A stretch of DNA of 64,000 bases, from contig NC_058504.1 of the NCBI RefSeq assembly GCF_020382885.2, positions 4,603,019 to 4,667,018 of the forward strand. The letters are read 5' to 3'. Origin of the DNA: Scatophagus argus (lineage: Eukaryota; Chordata; Actinopteri; Scatophagidae). The notes below the pieces were generated by a model. That model was not told where the DNA came from, did not search any database, and worked only from the letters and a program-made list of their open reading frames with translations. The translations under genes were made by a program, and so were the position numbers. The stretch's first letter is position 1, and each line of letters begins with the position of its first letter. Below are positions 52,032 to 64,000 of this stretch, piece after piece.

Positions 52032-52113
52032 GGCAGTGTGGACGAGTACTCTAAGGTGCTGGATTTAGGCTCCAGTCTTCATGGAGACATGAGTGCAAAT
52101 CCGACTTAGTGCA
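52032..52113 (+). pseudogene. tRNA-Leu (TAG) pseudogene
   Basis: Exactly 82 nt, the normal tRNA-Leu length. The complete anticodon arm (CTGGATTTAGGCTCCAG; anticodon TAG) is preserved and identical to the functional vertebrate gene as I recall it, but the T arm and acceptor 3' strand are eroded: the B-box reads AGTGCAAATCC instead of GGTTCGAATCC. The 5' end GGCAGTGTGG no longer pairs with the 3' end TTAGTGCA. Non-functional by structure. Confidence 0.8.
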
Positions 52114-55100
52114 TCAGTCTGTGGTCTCTCGGTTCCTGCTGAATAACAGGCAGACTCATGTGAACCTCGTCTTTCTGCATCAGTGCTGTGTTTTCCATGT
52201 GGCAAAAGGTGTTGAATCTTTGACTATAACTGTGCTTCTCCATCAAACTTTTCAGGACTTTCTTTGTAGTAAAATGTGGCCCCAATATAGAGATGCATTT
52301 TTTTGAAACTCTATGTCCACTACCGGGCTCTTGCTTCAGTATCAGTGAGTTTATTACAATAATGAGCATATTTTGTTCACAGCAATGGAGGTCCATAAAA
52401 GATAATGAATAATATCAAAAGAACTACTCTGCTGCTCTCTAGTGGCAAAGTGTTTTCCCCTTTTAGAGAAGCATCATGAAGAAAAGAGCTGTTTTGCACA
52501 AACAGTAAGGGAGTAAGGGACAGAACAAATTTAGGAAAGTTAATTCAGGCATTATTAGTGCATGTGAATGTGAGGCTGTGGTTTGGATTCTGTCTCCAAC
52601 ATTTTCGTAAAAGTCCTGCGGGTTGTGTTTTTTTTTTTTTTTTTTTTTTTTTAGCGTTAATGTTCTTAAATGTATACTGTAATGTCCATATATATTATAC
52701 TATGACACTCATTGTTTTTTATGTCATCAAATGTCCCAGTATTCGAAGCTTTAAGTTTCATGCAGGTTCATTGTGTCATTCTGAAGCTTTTTGAGGCAGC
52801 AGGACCCACTATGTTGGGGAACACATAAAATCTTTGGCTGAAGAAAACAATCATAAATATTAATTAATCAGAACAAAAATGCGCTATTTCAGCATGCCAA
52901 GGTTAAATTCACAGGGTGAAATACCTTGATTATGTTCAACTTTAAGACAAACTGAGACATTTTATGAGTATTTTTGATCTTCTTCAGGTTTATCCAATTA
53001 AATCAACTGCACATGCTCCTAATATTAACAGCTCTTGTATATTGTGAGAAGATGGATTATTCAATTGTCCTGCTCTTTCCTCCTGCTCTGATCACTCCCA
53101 ATCAAGACTTTGCAGAGGTACTCGGTATGCAGAAGTGCCAGCATTAAAAGCATAATATACTGTATTTGCATAGAAAATAGTACATATCATAAATAACATA
53201 TCAGGCTGGAACTTCTTGCCTTTGTGGGTACATTGAGGGAATGAATAGGAGCACAAAATGAATAAGAGCATTAGAAAATGTGCATCAGAATTTTGGTGAA
53301 TGCAAATCTTTATAATCAGATAATCTTATCTGGTACATACAGTCAAAATCTGTCTGAATTTGGCTTCAGGTAATAGAGAAGCTTTAGATCATACACAGAG
53401 AAGTGTAATGACAATTTGTAAGTACACAGAATAACATTTGAGGTTGTTCACTCAAGTCTTGATGTAGAGACAGATCTATATGTTGCATTTCTTGCTGTTT
53501 TAGTCTTGAATGCCAAACCATCCTTCTCTCTCTTGAGTCTTGGCTCAGTCTGAACTGATGAACTGTTGCTTCCTGAGAATCTGGTAAAATACAAGTCTGG
53601 AGGAACAACTGGTGTGTGTTTTCCAGCAGCGCGCTCCATTTGCACCAAATCATTTCATTGATGGAGTGTTTCTTGCACTTGTGCAATTGTTTCCATAGCA
53701 ACTACCTAGAAGTGGGAAGTCATGTCACATCCCTGCATGCACATCTACACCCCCCCTCCTTCACACACACACACGCACACATACCTCATACAAATGCCTG
53801 TGTTAATAAGGTACCTTAAGTGAGAAGCAAATCTTAATAACAGGCACAAAGAACAAAGCCGTTCAACACTCCAAATGCAGTTTTGTGAAACAAGTTCAGC
53901 TTTCAGCAGGTTTCAGACTCTCCATTGCAGGTGTTTATTGATTGTTTGGTGATATTTGCTTCAACTTCTTCTCCTATATGTAAATGCCATTCTTGAGTTC
54001 TGTCTCTTGTGTGGATGTGGACTTTATTGTCTTTATAGGTCACCCAGAGGTTCCTTAATGTGTTTTCCGTTTGACAACCTTCAACTTACTACACCGAGTA
54101 TTCTTATCTTTTTTTGTGTTTGCTTATTCAATTAACAAAAAAATTTGTGAACAAATATCTGCACATTGTTGATAATACTGTAGGCTATAGAGATAAATAC
54201 TCTTGATCCAAATAGTCCTGAGGTTTAAAGGGCCCCAAACCAGGATTTCTAGACCAATACAAAGAGGCCATGTTGATATCAGATGTTACTCACAGAAAAT
54301 CACTCATTTCATTGGTCAATACCCTACCACAAAGAAATCCCATTTGAACAACCTACACCTACAATACATCAAATGTGTCAATAACTCTGCCTCTGCAGCC
54401 ACAACTCATACTAAAAATAGAGAAAAACAGCTACAGAGTTCTGTTCAACATACAGTCAGGCTCATTTTTAGCTCCCTTCCAGCTAAAGCATGTGATGTTA
54501 GTACATTACACAAACTAAAACAAACTGTATGTACACAGACTCATCTTCACAGCCTGTGCAGTCATTTTTATGCTTGATAAGAATTGTGCAAATATTTTTC
54601 AACCGACTCATTTTACTAATAATTTTGTCAAAATCTGTGCCCAAAATGTCCTCATCATTTCAAATTGCTATAGCAGTGCGGCTGGAACTAAAGAGGAAAC
54701 TCAGTCTCTCACAGTGCCAGTGTTCTACCTACACAGCTAAACAGAGCCAGCATGAATAATGTGTGATGAAAAATGCATCGTTTATACCCACATTGTTTCC
54801 TCTCTTGTCTCTCTGTTCATGCAGTTTTCTGACACGATGCCTTGTCCTTTGGGAGCTGAGAAACTAGAAATACCTCGACCTCCTTGTGTCAAACTCCTCC
54901 TGCCTCACTGGGAGAGGCTCTCCGGTGGCCCTGCTGACAGTGACAAACTGACAATGGCTGAATGCTCCACTTCACATTGCCAACCTTTTTCAGAAAATGC
55001 ATCTTTTCTTTTCTGATTGTCTGTTGAACTGAAGAGAGAGGGAGGCCAAAGGTTGACTGAGAAAAATAACTCCCAGCCCTCCAAGGACTTTTTCATGAAG

Positions 55101-58100
55101 AGACATGGGTTAATGTGATGGATTTGTCACTCTAGGTTTACAGCGCATTCCTCAAGGACAATTGGTTGAACACCTGGATACTGGAAGGCTCAATAGGCGG
55201 CCCCGATGTTCAACAAAACAAAAACAAATTGAAACTAAAGTTGAGCTGTAACCTTTATGTTCTAGGGTCGTGCTGTTGGGCTGTTATGCAATTTTATAGT
55301 CAGTTATGGTGTTGGATCCACTCATTAGATATTTGGTTGATGACCAACTACCTGCAAAATTAATGACATTCTCATCAATTTTAGATGCACTTTGAACGTG
55401 CTGAACTAAGACAGTGAACAGGGTCAATATTGCACATGTGATAACAGCATGTTGGCATTACCGTGTTAGAATGCTAACATTAGCATATACCATCCGATCA
55501 TCACTGTGCAGGTACGGCCTCACAGAGCTGCTAACATGGCTGTAAACTCCTTCAGTTGTTCAGTTATCCTTTAAAGGACCAACAGTATGGAATTATTTAA
55601 ATGACACACATACGCAAAAAGGCAAAGTTAGCTTTTGAGAATCTCACAGCAGGATAATTTATTATCAGTTTCTAAAAGTTGTAATTAACTGTCCAGGGTG
55701 TTGGATTTAAGGGAGATTAAAAAAAAGGAAATGGTGTAAAATCATCTGAGATTTAGATCCCTTGTGTTTTTGTTAGCTTAAAAAGTCATTTATATCTACA
55801 GAGAGAGCAGGTGTTTTTCCATGAATCTGCCATGAAGCACTACCACATTTTTACAGCAGCCCACAATGGACAAACCGAGCACTGGTTCCAGAGAAGGATT
55901 TGCATGTTTTCAGTGAGACGAGGAGTGTTCAGTTGGCTAAAATGTGCAAAGTCACTCCTAGATGCCACTAAATTCTACAAGCTGGAGGTTTGTGTTCATT
56001 AGTTCTTGCTGTGTGTGTGTGTGTGACTAGTTAAAATCCCACAATTAACAATTTACAGATTGTTAATTTACAATTAATTCCACACAAAATCTTTGATCCT
56101 CTTCTATCTTGCAATTGTGGACGTTTTGAACCCTGTGCCTTTTTACAAGTTGACTATTAATTACCCAGCAGTAAAGTCCCTTCATCTTAGGATTTCTGGT
56201 ACTTTTCTTTAGCAGCGTAAGTTCAAGGTAGGTGTGAGATAATGAGACAAGACACTAGTTGGCAGGCTGCTGTCGCTGCTTCACACAGACAGTTTGACAA
56301 AAATGCCTCATTCCAGGAACTGCTGGAAAATAGTAAATATGCACCCATAATGGCAGTTTTGATCTTGTGAAATTAATTGCTCTGTTTTGGGCATGAGATG
56401 TGTCAAAATAACCTGCTTGCTGATTCAAGAGCACACAGAGGAGTGTGGCCCAAAGGAGAATATTAAGAACTGGCAGCTCATAATGCATGTGGTTTTCATA
56501 CTAAAATATGACTGGAGTAGCCATTCGGAAACTCCATTTAACACAATCCTTGTTGTAAAACTGTGATTTCTTATATCTTTTTGAGTGCTGCTATATTTCA
56601 AGACACATCTAATAATAATAAAAAAAAAACTTAATTAATGCTTGAATTATAGGACTACAAATTTTATGGTATCCAAGAGAAAAAGGTCCAGGGGGAATTG
56701 GGATTACCACTAATTTAGCTTGTCTATCAAAGTGCTTTCATCACCTCCCTCTCACCAGCATCCTGCTTCTCCACTGAGGGTAGAAGCTGGCACTGATGAA
56801 TGAGATGAAATAACATTTGGACAGTTCAAAGTCTGCAGCAGGGACTTCCTTCTCCTCTCTCCTCCTCTGGGGTCGGGGGAGAATAATAACAGAAGTGGAG
56901 ATAGTGAGAAAGAGTGAAAAAGCAAGAGAGGGAAGTGGAAAAGGAATAATTGCAATACCATGTTAATCTTTCAGAGCGGGAAAAGAAGGAGAAAATGACG
57001 GGGCGGGACAGAAGATACAAGAGAAATACTATGAGGAGAGGACTAGAAAAAGAAAGATTTTCCTTGATAGTTTAACATTTGAATTAAAAATACAAACATG
57101 TCACTGTATTACAAAGATTTGGATTACAACACTGATACCAATCTCATACCTGCCTATTCAATATAAGGCTGCAGCCAGTCCAGTTAAAAATGTTGAGCCT
57201 TGGTCCAGTCTGAGTGCTTACCAGCACCTCTAAAGCTCACCAAATCACTCAAATCTGAACAAAAAAAGTGTAAACGTGTCATTTTACAGGGGGCTTATGT
57301 GCAGTAGAAAACTTTGGATGGACATTTTTTGGTTTTTGTAGATTCACCAAATGAGAAATCATTATTTAATCAGCAAAGTTTAGAGGTGCAAGGCGGTTTC
57401 TAGAGGCAGCTAAAGGACAGATGATTAGAGTGCTGTTGATCTCTGAACTGTCAGCAAGACAGTAAATAAGTTGTTGCCTGCCAGTAAGTCAGCCATAACA
57501 AAATTATTCTTATTAATGTTATTATCATTTGAATTGTAACGGAATTTCCAAAGATACCAAAGTTTGAATTTTGAATATTTCACTCAATCCAAACATCGTT
57601 CAGCTTCAGTGAAGAACTTTAACATGATTATACCGTATATGGTGATAAATGGTGGAAACACAGCTCGCTCACACACACTGGATACAATGATAGAAACACA
57701 GGGAGGACAGAAAAGGCTCCACTGAGCACAAGGACAAGGAACACAAACAAAGACGAAGGGAATAAAGGGGGCAGACAGGCAGACAGCAAAAGATAAATAC
57801 AGTAAGAAGGAGGGAAGACAGCAGAGAGAAAGAAAGTGAGACGTCACAGCTTTGGTGGGGGGAACACTGCAGAGCTGAATCCTTGGATTTGGGGGGGGGG
57901 ACATCCATCATGTACCAGTCAGAATGAGATTACTTCCTGCCACCTGCAGCACAGGAACACATAATATCATGTTTCAATTACATGCCATGCGTTTTCAATC
58001 TTTGCTTCATGGAAAGCCGTACATGGGTGAAATAGGTACTGTATCATGCTCTCCTTTCTGTGATATCTAACATCTTTCTCGTAAAAAGTCATTTTATGCT

Positions 58101-59363
58101 CTGAATAATTATATAATCATATAATTTGAATAGATATATGTGTTAATACACATGCTGAGTTATTTGCAGTATTTGAAGAATTTTTGAGAAAAACTAGTTA
58201 GCAATCAGAGTTAGCGCAGAGTTGGTTGTTTCCCCCTGGTTGCTGGTTGTTTCTAGTCTTTAAGGTATGGATATGTATGGCTTCAGAGTGCGTGTTATCA
58301 CTCTTTGAATGTAGAATAACAAATTCTAACACCAATCTTGAACCTCAGTGAAAAAAACAATTTGATTTGTGTAGTTCCCAAAATTTTGCACACTTTTTCC
58401 TTTTCTTAAAAAAAGTGATTTGATGTGGCACACCAACAACTCAACAAAGAACTGAGCTCAAACTGATCTAAAATACAAACCAAGCTAACGAGGGAATGTG
58501 GTGCAGGTGGAGAGACGGGTGGAGACATCATCACACAGGTGAGGGGAATGACGTGAGGAAACAAAAGGAGATCAAACCCACAGAGAGAGACAGGAGAGCG
58601 CTGGGAAACATAGGAGGACAACGCAAATGCTACCATGACACATAGCCAATTCTGATTACTCTGAATAAATAAACTTTTGTTTTATCTACACACCACAGAT
58701 AACAGACAGCACCAGTGTAATATTTTAACACAGGTTAACAGGCTGCTTTTAGGGAAACTGGTTAACATTTGCATTTATTTTACCCTGTGATCACATCAAA
58801 AACATCAAAGCGTAACCTTTTCATACTTTATTCCTCCAACGGCTTTATTGATGCTCCATTACAGCCTGCATCACATCATTGGTTAGCTGTTGGGGGCTGG
58901 GGGGGGGGGGGTCACATATAATGAGTCATCTGCTGAATATGCACTGCTGGGGAACAGTCTGTGCTGCATGGAGCACCGGCTGTTTATGCATTAAATATCA
59001 CCCACTTGAGATGCCTATATGAAGTATGTGAAAGGAGCTGAGGAAAAAGGTTGGAGAGAATAAAAGGGAAGGTGGACAGACAGATGATCTGAGGAGAAAA
59101 AAGAAAAAATAGAGAAACTGGTTGGAGGAAGACAGAGAGACAAAAGCACCAAACTGGAGGGTGAGTAGACAAAAGGAGGAGGGGAAACAGACAGACAGGA
59201 AGACAAATTCAAGGATGAAGCAAGCAGGCAATACATTAAAAACAGAAATTTGTACCACAAAGATTTACTTTCTTTTCCTGTCTAAACTGATAAGCCACAG
59301 TCCAGTAGGTTGTGCTGTTGCACTTTAATCCCATCCAGAGTAGAAGTAGTCTGGACGCTACAT

Positions 59364-59371
59364 GGGTGTGG

Positions 59372-59402
<31 letters not shown>

Positions 59403-59440
59403 TGTGTGTGTGTGTATGTGTGTATGGGTGTGTGTGTGTA
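59364..59440. repeat. Imperfect (TG)n microsatellite
   Basis: A long TG tract with GGG and TATG interruptions, in the right-hand gene-free region. Confidence 0.95.
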
Positions 59441-60734
59441 GGGGGGTACTTCACACAGCAATTTCCAAAAAGATTTACATAGGCAGTGAATCTGCAAAAA
59501 TACATGTTAGAGGGGAGATTACAGGACACAACTGTAATTAAAATCAGACCGAACCCTGTAGGGGACGGCTATAGATCTGAATCAACAGGTCAGAGAGACA
59601 ATATATTAGTATGGGCAAATGCTGACAAAGCAGTGAATGCATGATGGAGAATTCAACACAGAGTGATTACATTTGTTGGATTTAGGATTTAGGATGGCAC
59701 TGTAATTACAACCAGTGGTCTTAATCCTGCACTGTGTGATAAACTGAAATAGATGCAGCATGTTTAAAAACAGCGGTATTCTTCAGCGTCTCATGATAAT
59801 GTACTATTACAATCCAAGGATTTCATCAAAGTTTAATTTGTCCACCAGAACAACAAGCCTGATTTGACAAGCTTACCCAGATTATTAATTTATTACACAC
59901 AACATTGCCACTCCCAAAACAGGAAATTTGCTAGGTCAAAACTAAGAATCTATTTGTTCACTGCAACCCAGTGACTCAGAGTACAACACAGTATATTTGA
60001 TATCAGCAAGTAAACTGGCAAAAAGGAACCCTTGAATTCAAAATGACACAGGAGACATGCAAAACAGATCCTTCGTACTCCAAAGCCCAGGACAAGCTTG
60101 TTAATGGCATCTTGTGATGTCTCATCATACCATCTCTGTCTCCTCTTCTGTCTGCACTCACAGACACCTTGCATACATTTGTGAACATGATGTGCTCGAC
60201 GTAAGTAGTGCTTCAACTGAATTTCATCTTGGCAGAATGCTAATAAAAGAACATTGGCTTCAAAGCACAACATGTATGCTGATCAATTATGAAGTACAAT
60301 GATGGGTAAACAATTTTTGAGGTGCAGTCATGCATCTCTTTTAATGTTTATTTCTCATTTCTCTGGCAAATAAGTCACAAGATATTCTTGATGCAGCTGA
60401 TGTGTATGTGTTTTTCTCCAGTCTGTTACACCTTTCAGTATTGCTGCCCTCTAAGCAGATTAATCATGTGCACTAGCTGACAGTCGTACAGGAAATAACC
60501 TCACAATAGAAACAATCAAGAACAATATTTCTCCACCATCACCTTCCTCTCAAGCTGCAGCTCTTATTCCTGCTCTGTCCGCCTACACATGAATTCTACA
60601 GTAGCTGAATACAAGTCTAACATGTTCTCTGGGGGCGTTTTGAAGAGTGCATTGTGGGAGATGTAGGAAATCAGTAGATGCATATTCCCTGAGTGGATTT
60701 ATCTGTTATTCTCCATACTGAACCAGTCAACCTC

Positions 60735-60878
60735 GAGCCAGGGTGTGCTCTGAGGTTTCTGCCTTCTAAAAGGCAGTGTCGCTTCCTCATGGGGGAGTGT
60801 CGGGTCTCTCTGTGGACTAAAGAGTCATGAGGTAACTTTTGTTGTTATTTGGCACTATATAACTGAACTGAATTGAGC
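60735..60878 (+). mobile_element. LINE 3'-UTR fragment, Rex1-like
   Basis: GAGGTTTCTGCCTTCTAAAA, GTCGCTTCCTCATGGGGG and GAGGTAACTTTTGTTGTTAT-TTGGCACTATATAACTGAA match the familiar teleost repeat end of the form TTTCTGCCTGTTAAAAGG ... TTGGCGCTATATAAATAAA. Family name is from memory; a truncated, dead copy. Confidence 0.65.
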
Positions 60879-61302
60879 TCAGGGTACTTGATACACCATT
60901 TAATATGCTTCCATACAAAGAAATGAACACTGCTGGCTCTGGTGTCAGTGTGCTTTACAAATGCATTTTTGTGGATCCTTTTGTTTATTTTAGCAATAAT
61001 AGGCTATTTTTGTTTCAGGATATTCCCCTTTTTTTTTTTTTTTTGCCAAGATTTAGATGAAAAATTTAAATTACTTTATGTTTCTGATTTTGAACATGAA
61101 GCTACAGCCGCTACCATTACAACTGGAAACAAGGGGGAAGAGCTAAAGAGCTAGCATGTTGGCTTTGTCCTCAGGAAACAAGATATGAGCCATGTCTCAT
61201 TCCCAAGGTGTCAAACGCTGCCTTTTTGGCATGTCCCTCAGCGTCTCCTTTAGAAACAGAAGGTACCCTTGTGTGTCTGGATGAAACGTGTCATTTGTAA
61301 GC

Positions 61303-61350
61303 AAGTAAAAGTAAGTAAATCTTTATTTATATGGCACTTTCTATATTTGC
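61303..61350. repeat. Possible LINE/SINE tail relic
   Basis: AAGTAAATCTTTATTTATAT-GGCACTTTCTATAT resembles ends of teleost retroposons of the type TTTTATTTATATAGCGCTTTC. Short and uncertain. Confidence 0.35.
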
Positions 61351-64000
61351 AGGAGGGGAGATCAGTCTTCAGTGGTGGATCAAACACATAACTTTTACTC
61401 AGTAGACCAGAGATTGCATCGTATGTGTAACCAATTATGACTGATCTTGTCTTAAACTTAACCACATAGTTTTAGTGCCTACTTAAGTTAACCAAAGTGA
61501 AGGTCTATCTAGAGCACGTGTTAAGGCTTTGTGCAGATACCACAGATGCCAAATAGTACCTTGTGCATTTGGATGAGACAAATTGTTGGTATGTGACAAG
61601 CTGGGGCGAGAATGTGTTGGAAAATACGTTTGCCAGAACCCCCGAAGCTCACAAGTTAACATCTGCACAAAAGCCAAAGAGCCGGACTACCCAGTTTCAG
61701 CCTTAGCGTCAGAGACTTTCAAACTGTGAGACGCTGCTTCCCATAGAGGTCAAGCTAGTGTGAAAGGGACGAGTGTGCGCTGCTGTTATTTAAAACAAAC
61801 AAACAAACAAACAAACCAATAAAAACATAGTCATGAAATTTAGGCCTAGCGCATCAACATGGTCAACAGTTGCAGCAGCAGCAGCAGTGACTCATTGCAT
61901 GAAATGAATCATTCAAGCTATCAGCCGAAGTGACTGGATAATTTATTGGCTATTGGCAAACAATTTAACACTGCACATTGGTGATTTATTTTTTGATTTT
62001 TTTTTCATTTGCAAATTCAGCTCATTCAAAAGTCAAGTTAAGGGTAAAACAGACTCACTTTGGAGCTGTCATGGAAGGACACAGATTGTCTGGCTACCTG
62101 CAGACTCACACAAAGAGGTGAACAGGCTTCTACACAACACGGCAGCAACCATGCTGAGCCATGTACACATTTTCCTCCTGGACTCTGACAGCTTTACTTG
62201 CTCCTATCTCATATTATTCCCCCCTTCTGTATGCTTTAATGTCCGCAACCAACAACCATCAGCAGCCCAGGCTGAAGACACATGGAGGTGAATCAAGGTG
62301 TAGAAACAGTACAGAGTTGAGGTCTATGGGGACAGTGAGCCGATCCAATCAACTCCTCCTGTCAATCTCCTGCTCTACACAAACATGCACACCCACTCAC
62401 ACACATACAGATGCACTACCTGGAGGTCAATGAATGGACTGGCTGAGAAATGGTTGCCTTACCCAAGCATGAGGCTGATTAAATTAACTACCGCTGTTAC
62501 ACACTCCAGCCTACAAGACATGTCACTCCCACTGGAGAGGGAATTAGACCAGAGAGGGAGAGAGAGAGACGAGGAAGAAACATGGGACCAAAACTGACAG
62601 GAGAGACAGAGAGGAAAACAGAGGGAAGCGTAATCATTTTAAGGATAAACTGGATGAGCTTCTCATCCACACTCTCTGCACCTGAAGCTCCATCAGACAT
62701 GTCTCATCAAAAACAGTCAGAGGAGAATGACAGAATAACGTTTCTGAAGGAATCCGTAGGACCACTGAAACCAAATCTTCTTCTTCTTAAGTGATTTAAT
62801 TACAGATGCAGCTGTTCTGGTTCTCATAGCCAACAACCAAAGCTGATTCAGACACCTCTGCTCTCATCAGCATTGATCTTGGTCACAGCAGACATTACCC
62901 TGTGAATCCACTGATAAAAAACCCTGGTCAAAAACAGGATATTAGTCAGTGACACAGCTTTTTTTCCTAAGGAGAGCAAATTCTGCCAGAGCACTGATTT
63001 AAAGAATTTGATAGTTTGCATCACAGTTACACAGCTGCAGTTTTCTCCTCCTTCCAAAAATCACAGCATAGGCCAGTTCTTTCTCAGAGTGGCATTTGGC
63101 TTTAAGAAAGTTAAATACACAAACCATTTTCTACTGAGAGTATTATTCGAATGTTCTATGGAGTGGGTGCCAGAAAAATCAGTTAAAGTCCTAATTATAT
63201 GCTGGGGTTTCTGTCTCCCAGCCCACTCTGTTTTTACAGCAGCAGCAAAGAGAAATTCTACTGAAGCAGAAAAATGAGAAGAACATTGTATGCAACAGCA
63301 CATTTATCTTCAATTTCTCATGAGTTTTACAGAAATTTACAGATAAGCTATATGGCACAGAGTGATCAGTCTGTACCTGTTCAAGAGGGATTCTGTCTTT
63401 TATCTTTCTCCCTTTGCACTTGAAGTCATCAGTTTATCGTTTTACTAGAACACAATTTCCTACTATGAAAAATGTCTGTTTGTGATAAATTTTCTGTTTT
63501 GACAATCATTAAGAAATCAAAAGAAGCCAACAACTAAAGATTTCAGCAGTGGCTTCATTGAGATCCTTTCCTTATCTCCGTGGTAGGGACACTAGAGCTC
63601 TGTCGAGGCTTTCTGAGTGAATCCTCTATAATTAAAAGTGAGGCAGTTCATTTAACAAGACCCTTTTTATAGGTGGTCTTTAATGCGATGCCATTAGGCT
63701 GCGCCATCCACCCACTTTGCACACGGTAAATACTGAATACCTCTGCTCTTTTGCTCTTCTGTTGTGAACCACGGTTTCATCATCTTTTAAAACATCTTGC
63801 TTCTCTTCTACAACAAAAGCAGCCACATTAAGCTACGCTGTTTCCTCAATTCTTTGGCTGTCCTTGAACTTTGGAGTCTCGAAGACACAATTCTTTTCTT
63901 TGTCTAGTAAAGTGTCCATAAAAAGTGTTCATGTCCTTCAGTGTTTCCCTTTTTATTGTTTTTATGAATGGAATCATGGTCAATTTAATATGGCTTTTCT

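Larger units (their letters stand above)
52120..64000. other. About 12 kb without a supported gene
   Basis: Frames on both strands are short, low-complexity or shadows of purine-rich DNA; none joins across plausible splice sites into a known family. Contents: T(25) at 52628-52652; purine-rich blocks near 56850-57060, 57650-57850, 58440-58630, 59030-59240 and 62530-62640; G runs near 57891 and 58900; a TG repeat at 59364-59440; a LINE-like fragment at 60735-60878; a (CAAA)n at 61794-61815. It could be a large intron or regulatory desert of a gene to the right. Confidence 0.6.

Noticed and set aside
54203-55016. Overlapping frames (124, 76 and 85 codons)
   Set aside because: Low-complexity, no recognisable domain, no consistent splice sites joining them.
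57584-59260. Minus-strand frames of 60-106 codons full of Leu, Phe, Ser and Pro that look like membrane proteins
   Set aside because: They are the complement of purine-rich low-complexity DNA, overlap each other in several frames and show no splice context or family motif.

Overview
This is a eukaryotic nuclear window from a ray-finned fish, most likely a percomorph teleost. The evidence is genes split into short GT-AG exons, abundant CA/TG microsatellites, teleost-type tRNA-derived SINEs, Tc1-like and hAT-like remnants, LINE tails, and protein sequences that read as clear vertebrate orthologues. No bacterial operon, CRISPR array or phage feature is present. I rebuilt gene models by hand, joining exons by splice sites, reading phase and protein family similarity recalled from memory. 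Exon coordinates are read from the sequence; orthology is by recognition, not by search.

Layout. (1) 1-9852, minus strand: POLR1A, the largest subunit of RNA polymerase I. The first 24 coding exons are present and the 3' part runs off the left edge. (2) 9853-10194: a 342-bp shared bidirectional promoter. (3) 10195-19405, plus: PTCD3 (mS39, mitoribosome small subunit), 23 coding exons, 669 aa. (4) 19.5-25.2 kb: gene-poor, with one SINE. (5) 25.2-36.5 kb, plus: a plastin (fimbrin) closest to L-plastin/LCP1, with a non-coding first exon, 15 coding exons and 620 aa. (6) 38.0-42.9 kb, plus: a CNGA2-type cyclic-nucleotide-gated channel alpha subunit, 10 coding exons, 679 aa. (7) 43.66-45.25 kb, plus: a compact five-exon gene for a 125-aa protein. 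It joins a signal-peptide-like exon directly to a calnexin/calmegin-like transmembrane segment and short tail, with no lectin or P domain; this is the most unusual gene here. (8) 46.37-49.26 kb, plus: FGL1 (fibrinogen-like 1/hepassocin), 7 coding exons, 320 aa. (9) 50.4-52.1 kb: an intact initiator tRNA-Met gene inside a partly duplicated, decayed tRNA neighbourhood with two tRNA-Leu remnants, interrupted by a LINE tail. (10) 52.1-64.0 kb: about 12 kb with no gene I can support, rich in polypurine stretches and simple repeats.

Together: POLR1A and PTCD3 are a head-to-head housekeeping pair (rRNA synthesis and mitochondrial translation), an arrangement also known in human chromosome 2p11.2. 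The four downstream protein genes all point the same way but are functionally unrelated: actin bundling, sensory ion channel, ER-membrane mini-protein, secreted hepatokine/immune ligand. A recurring structural theme is (TG)n immediately before many 3' splice sites and (CA)n just after several 5' splice sites.
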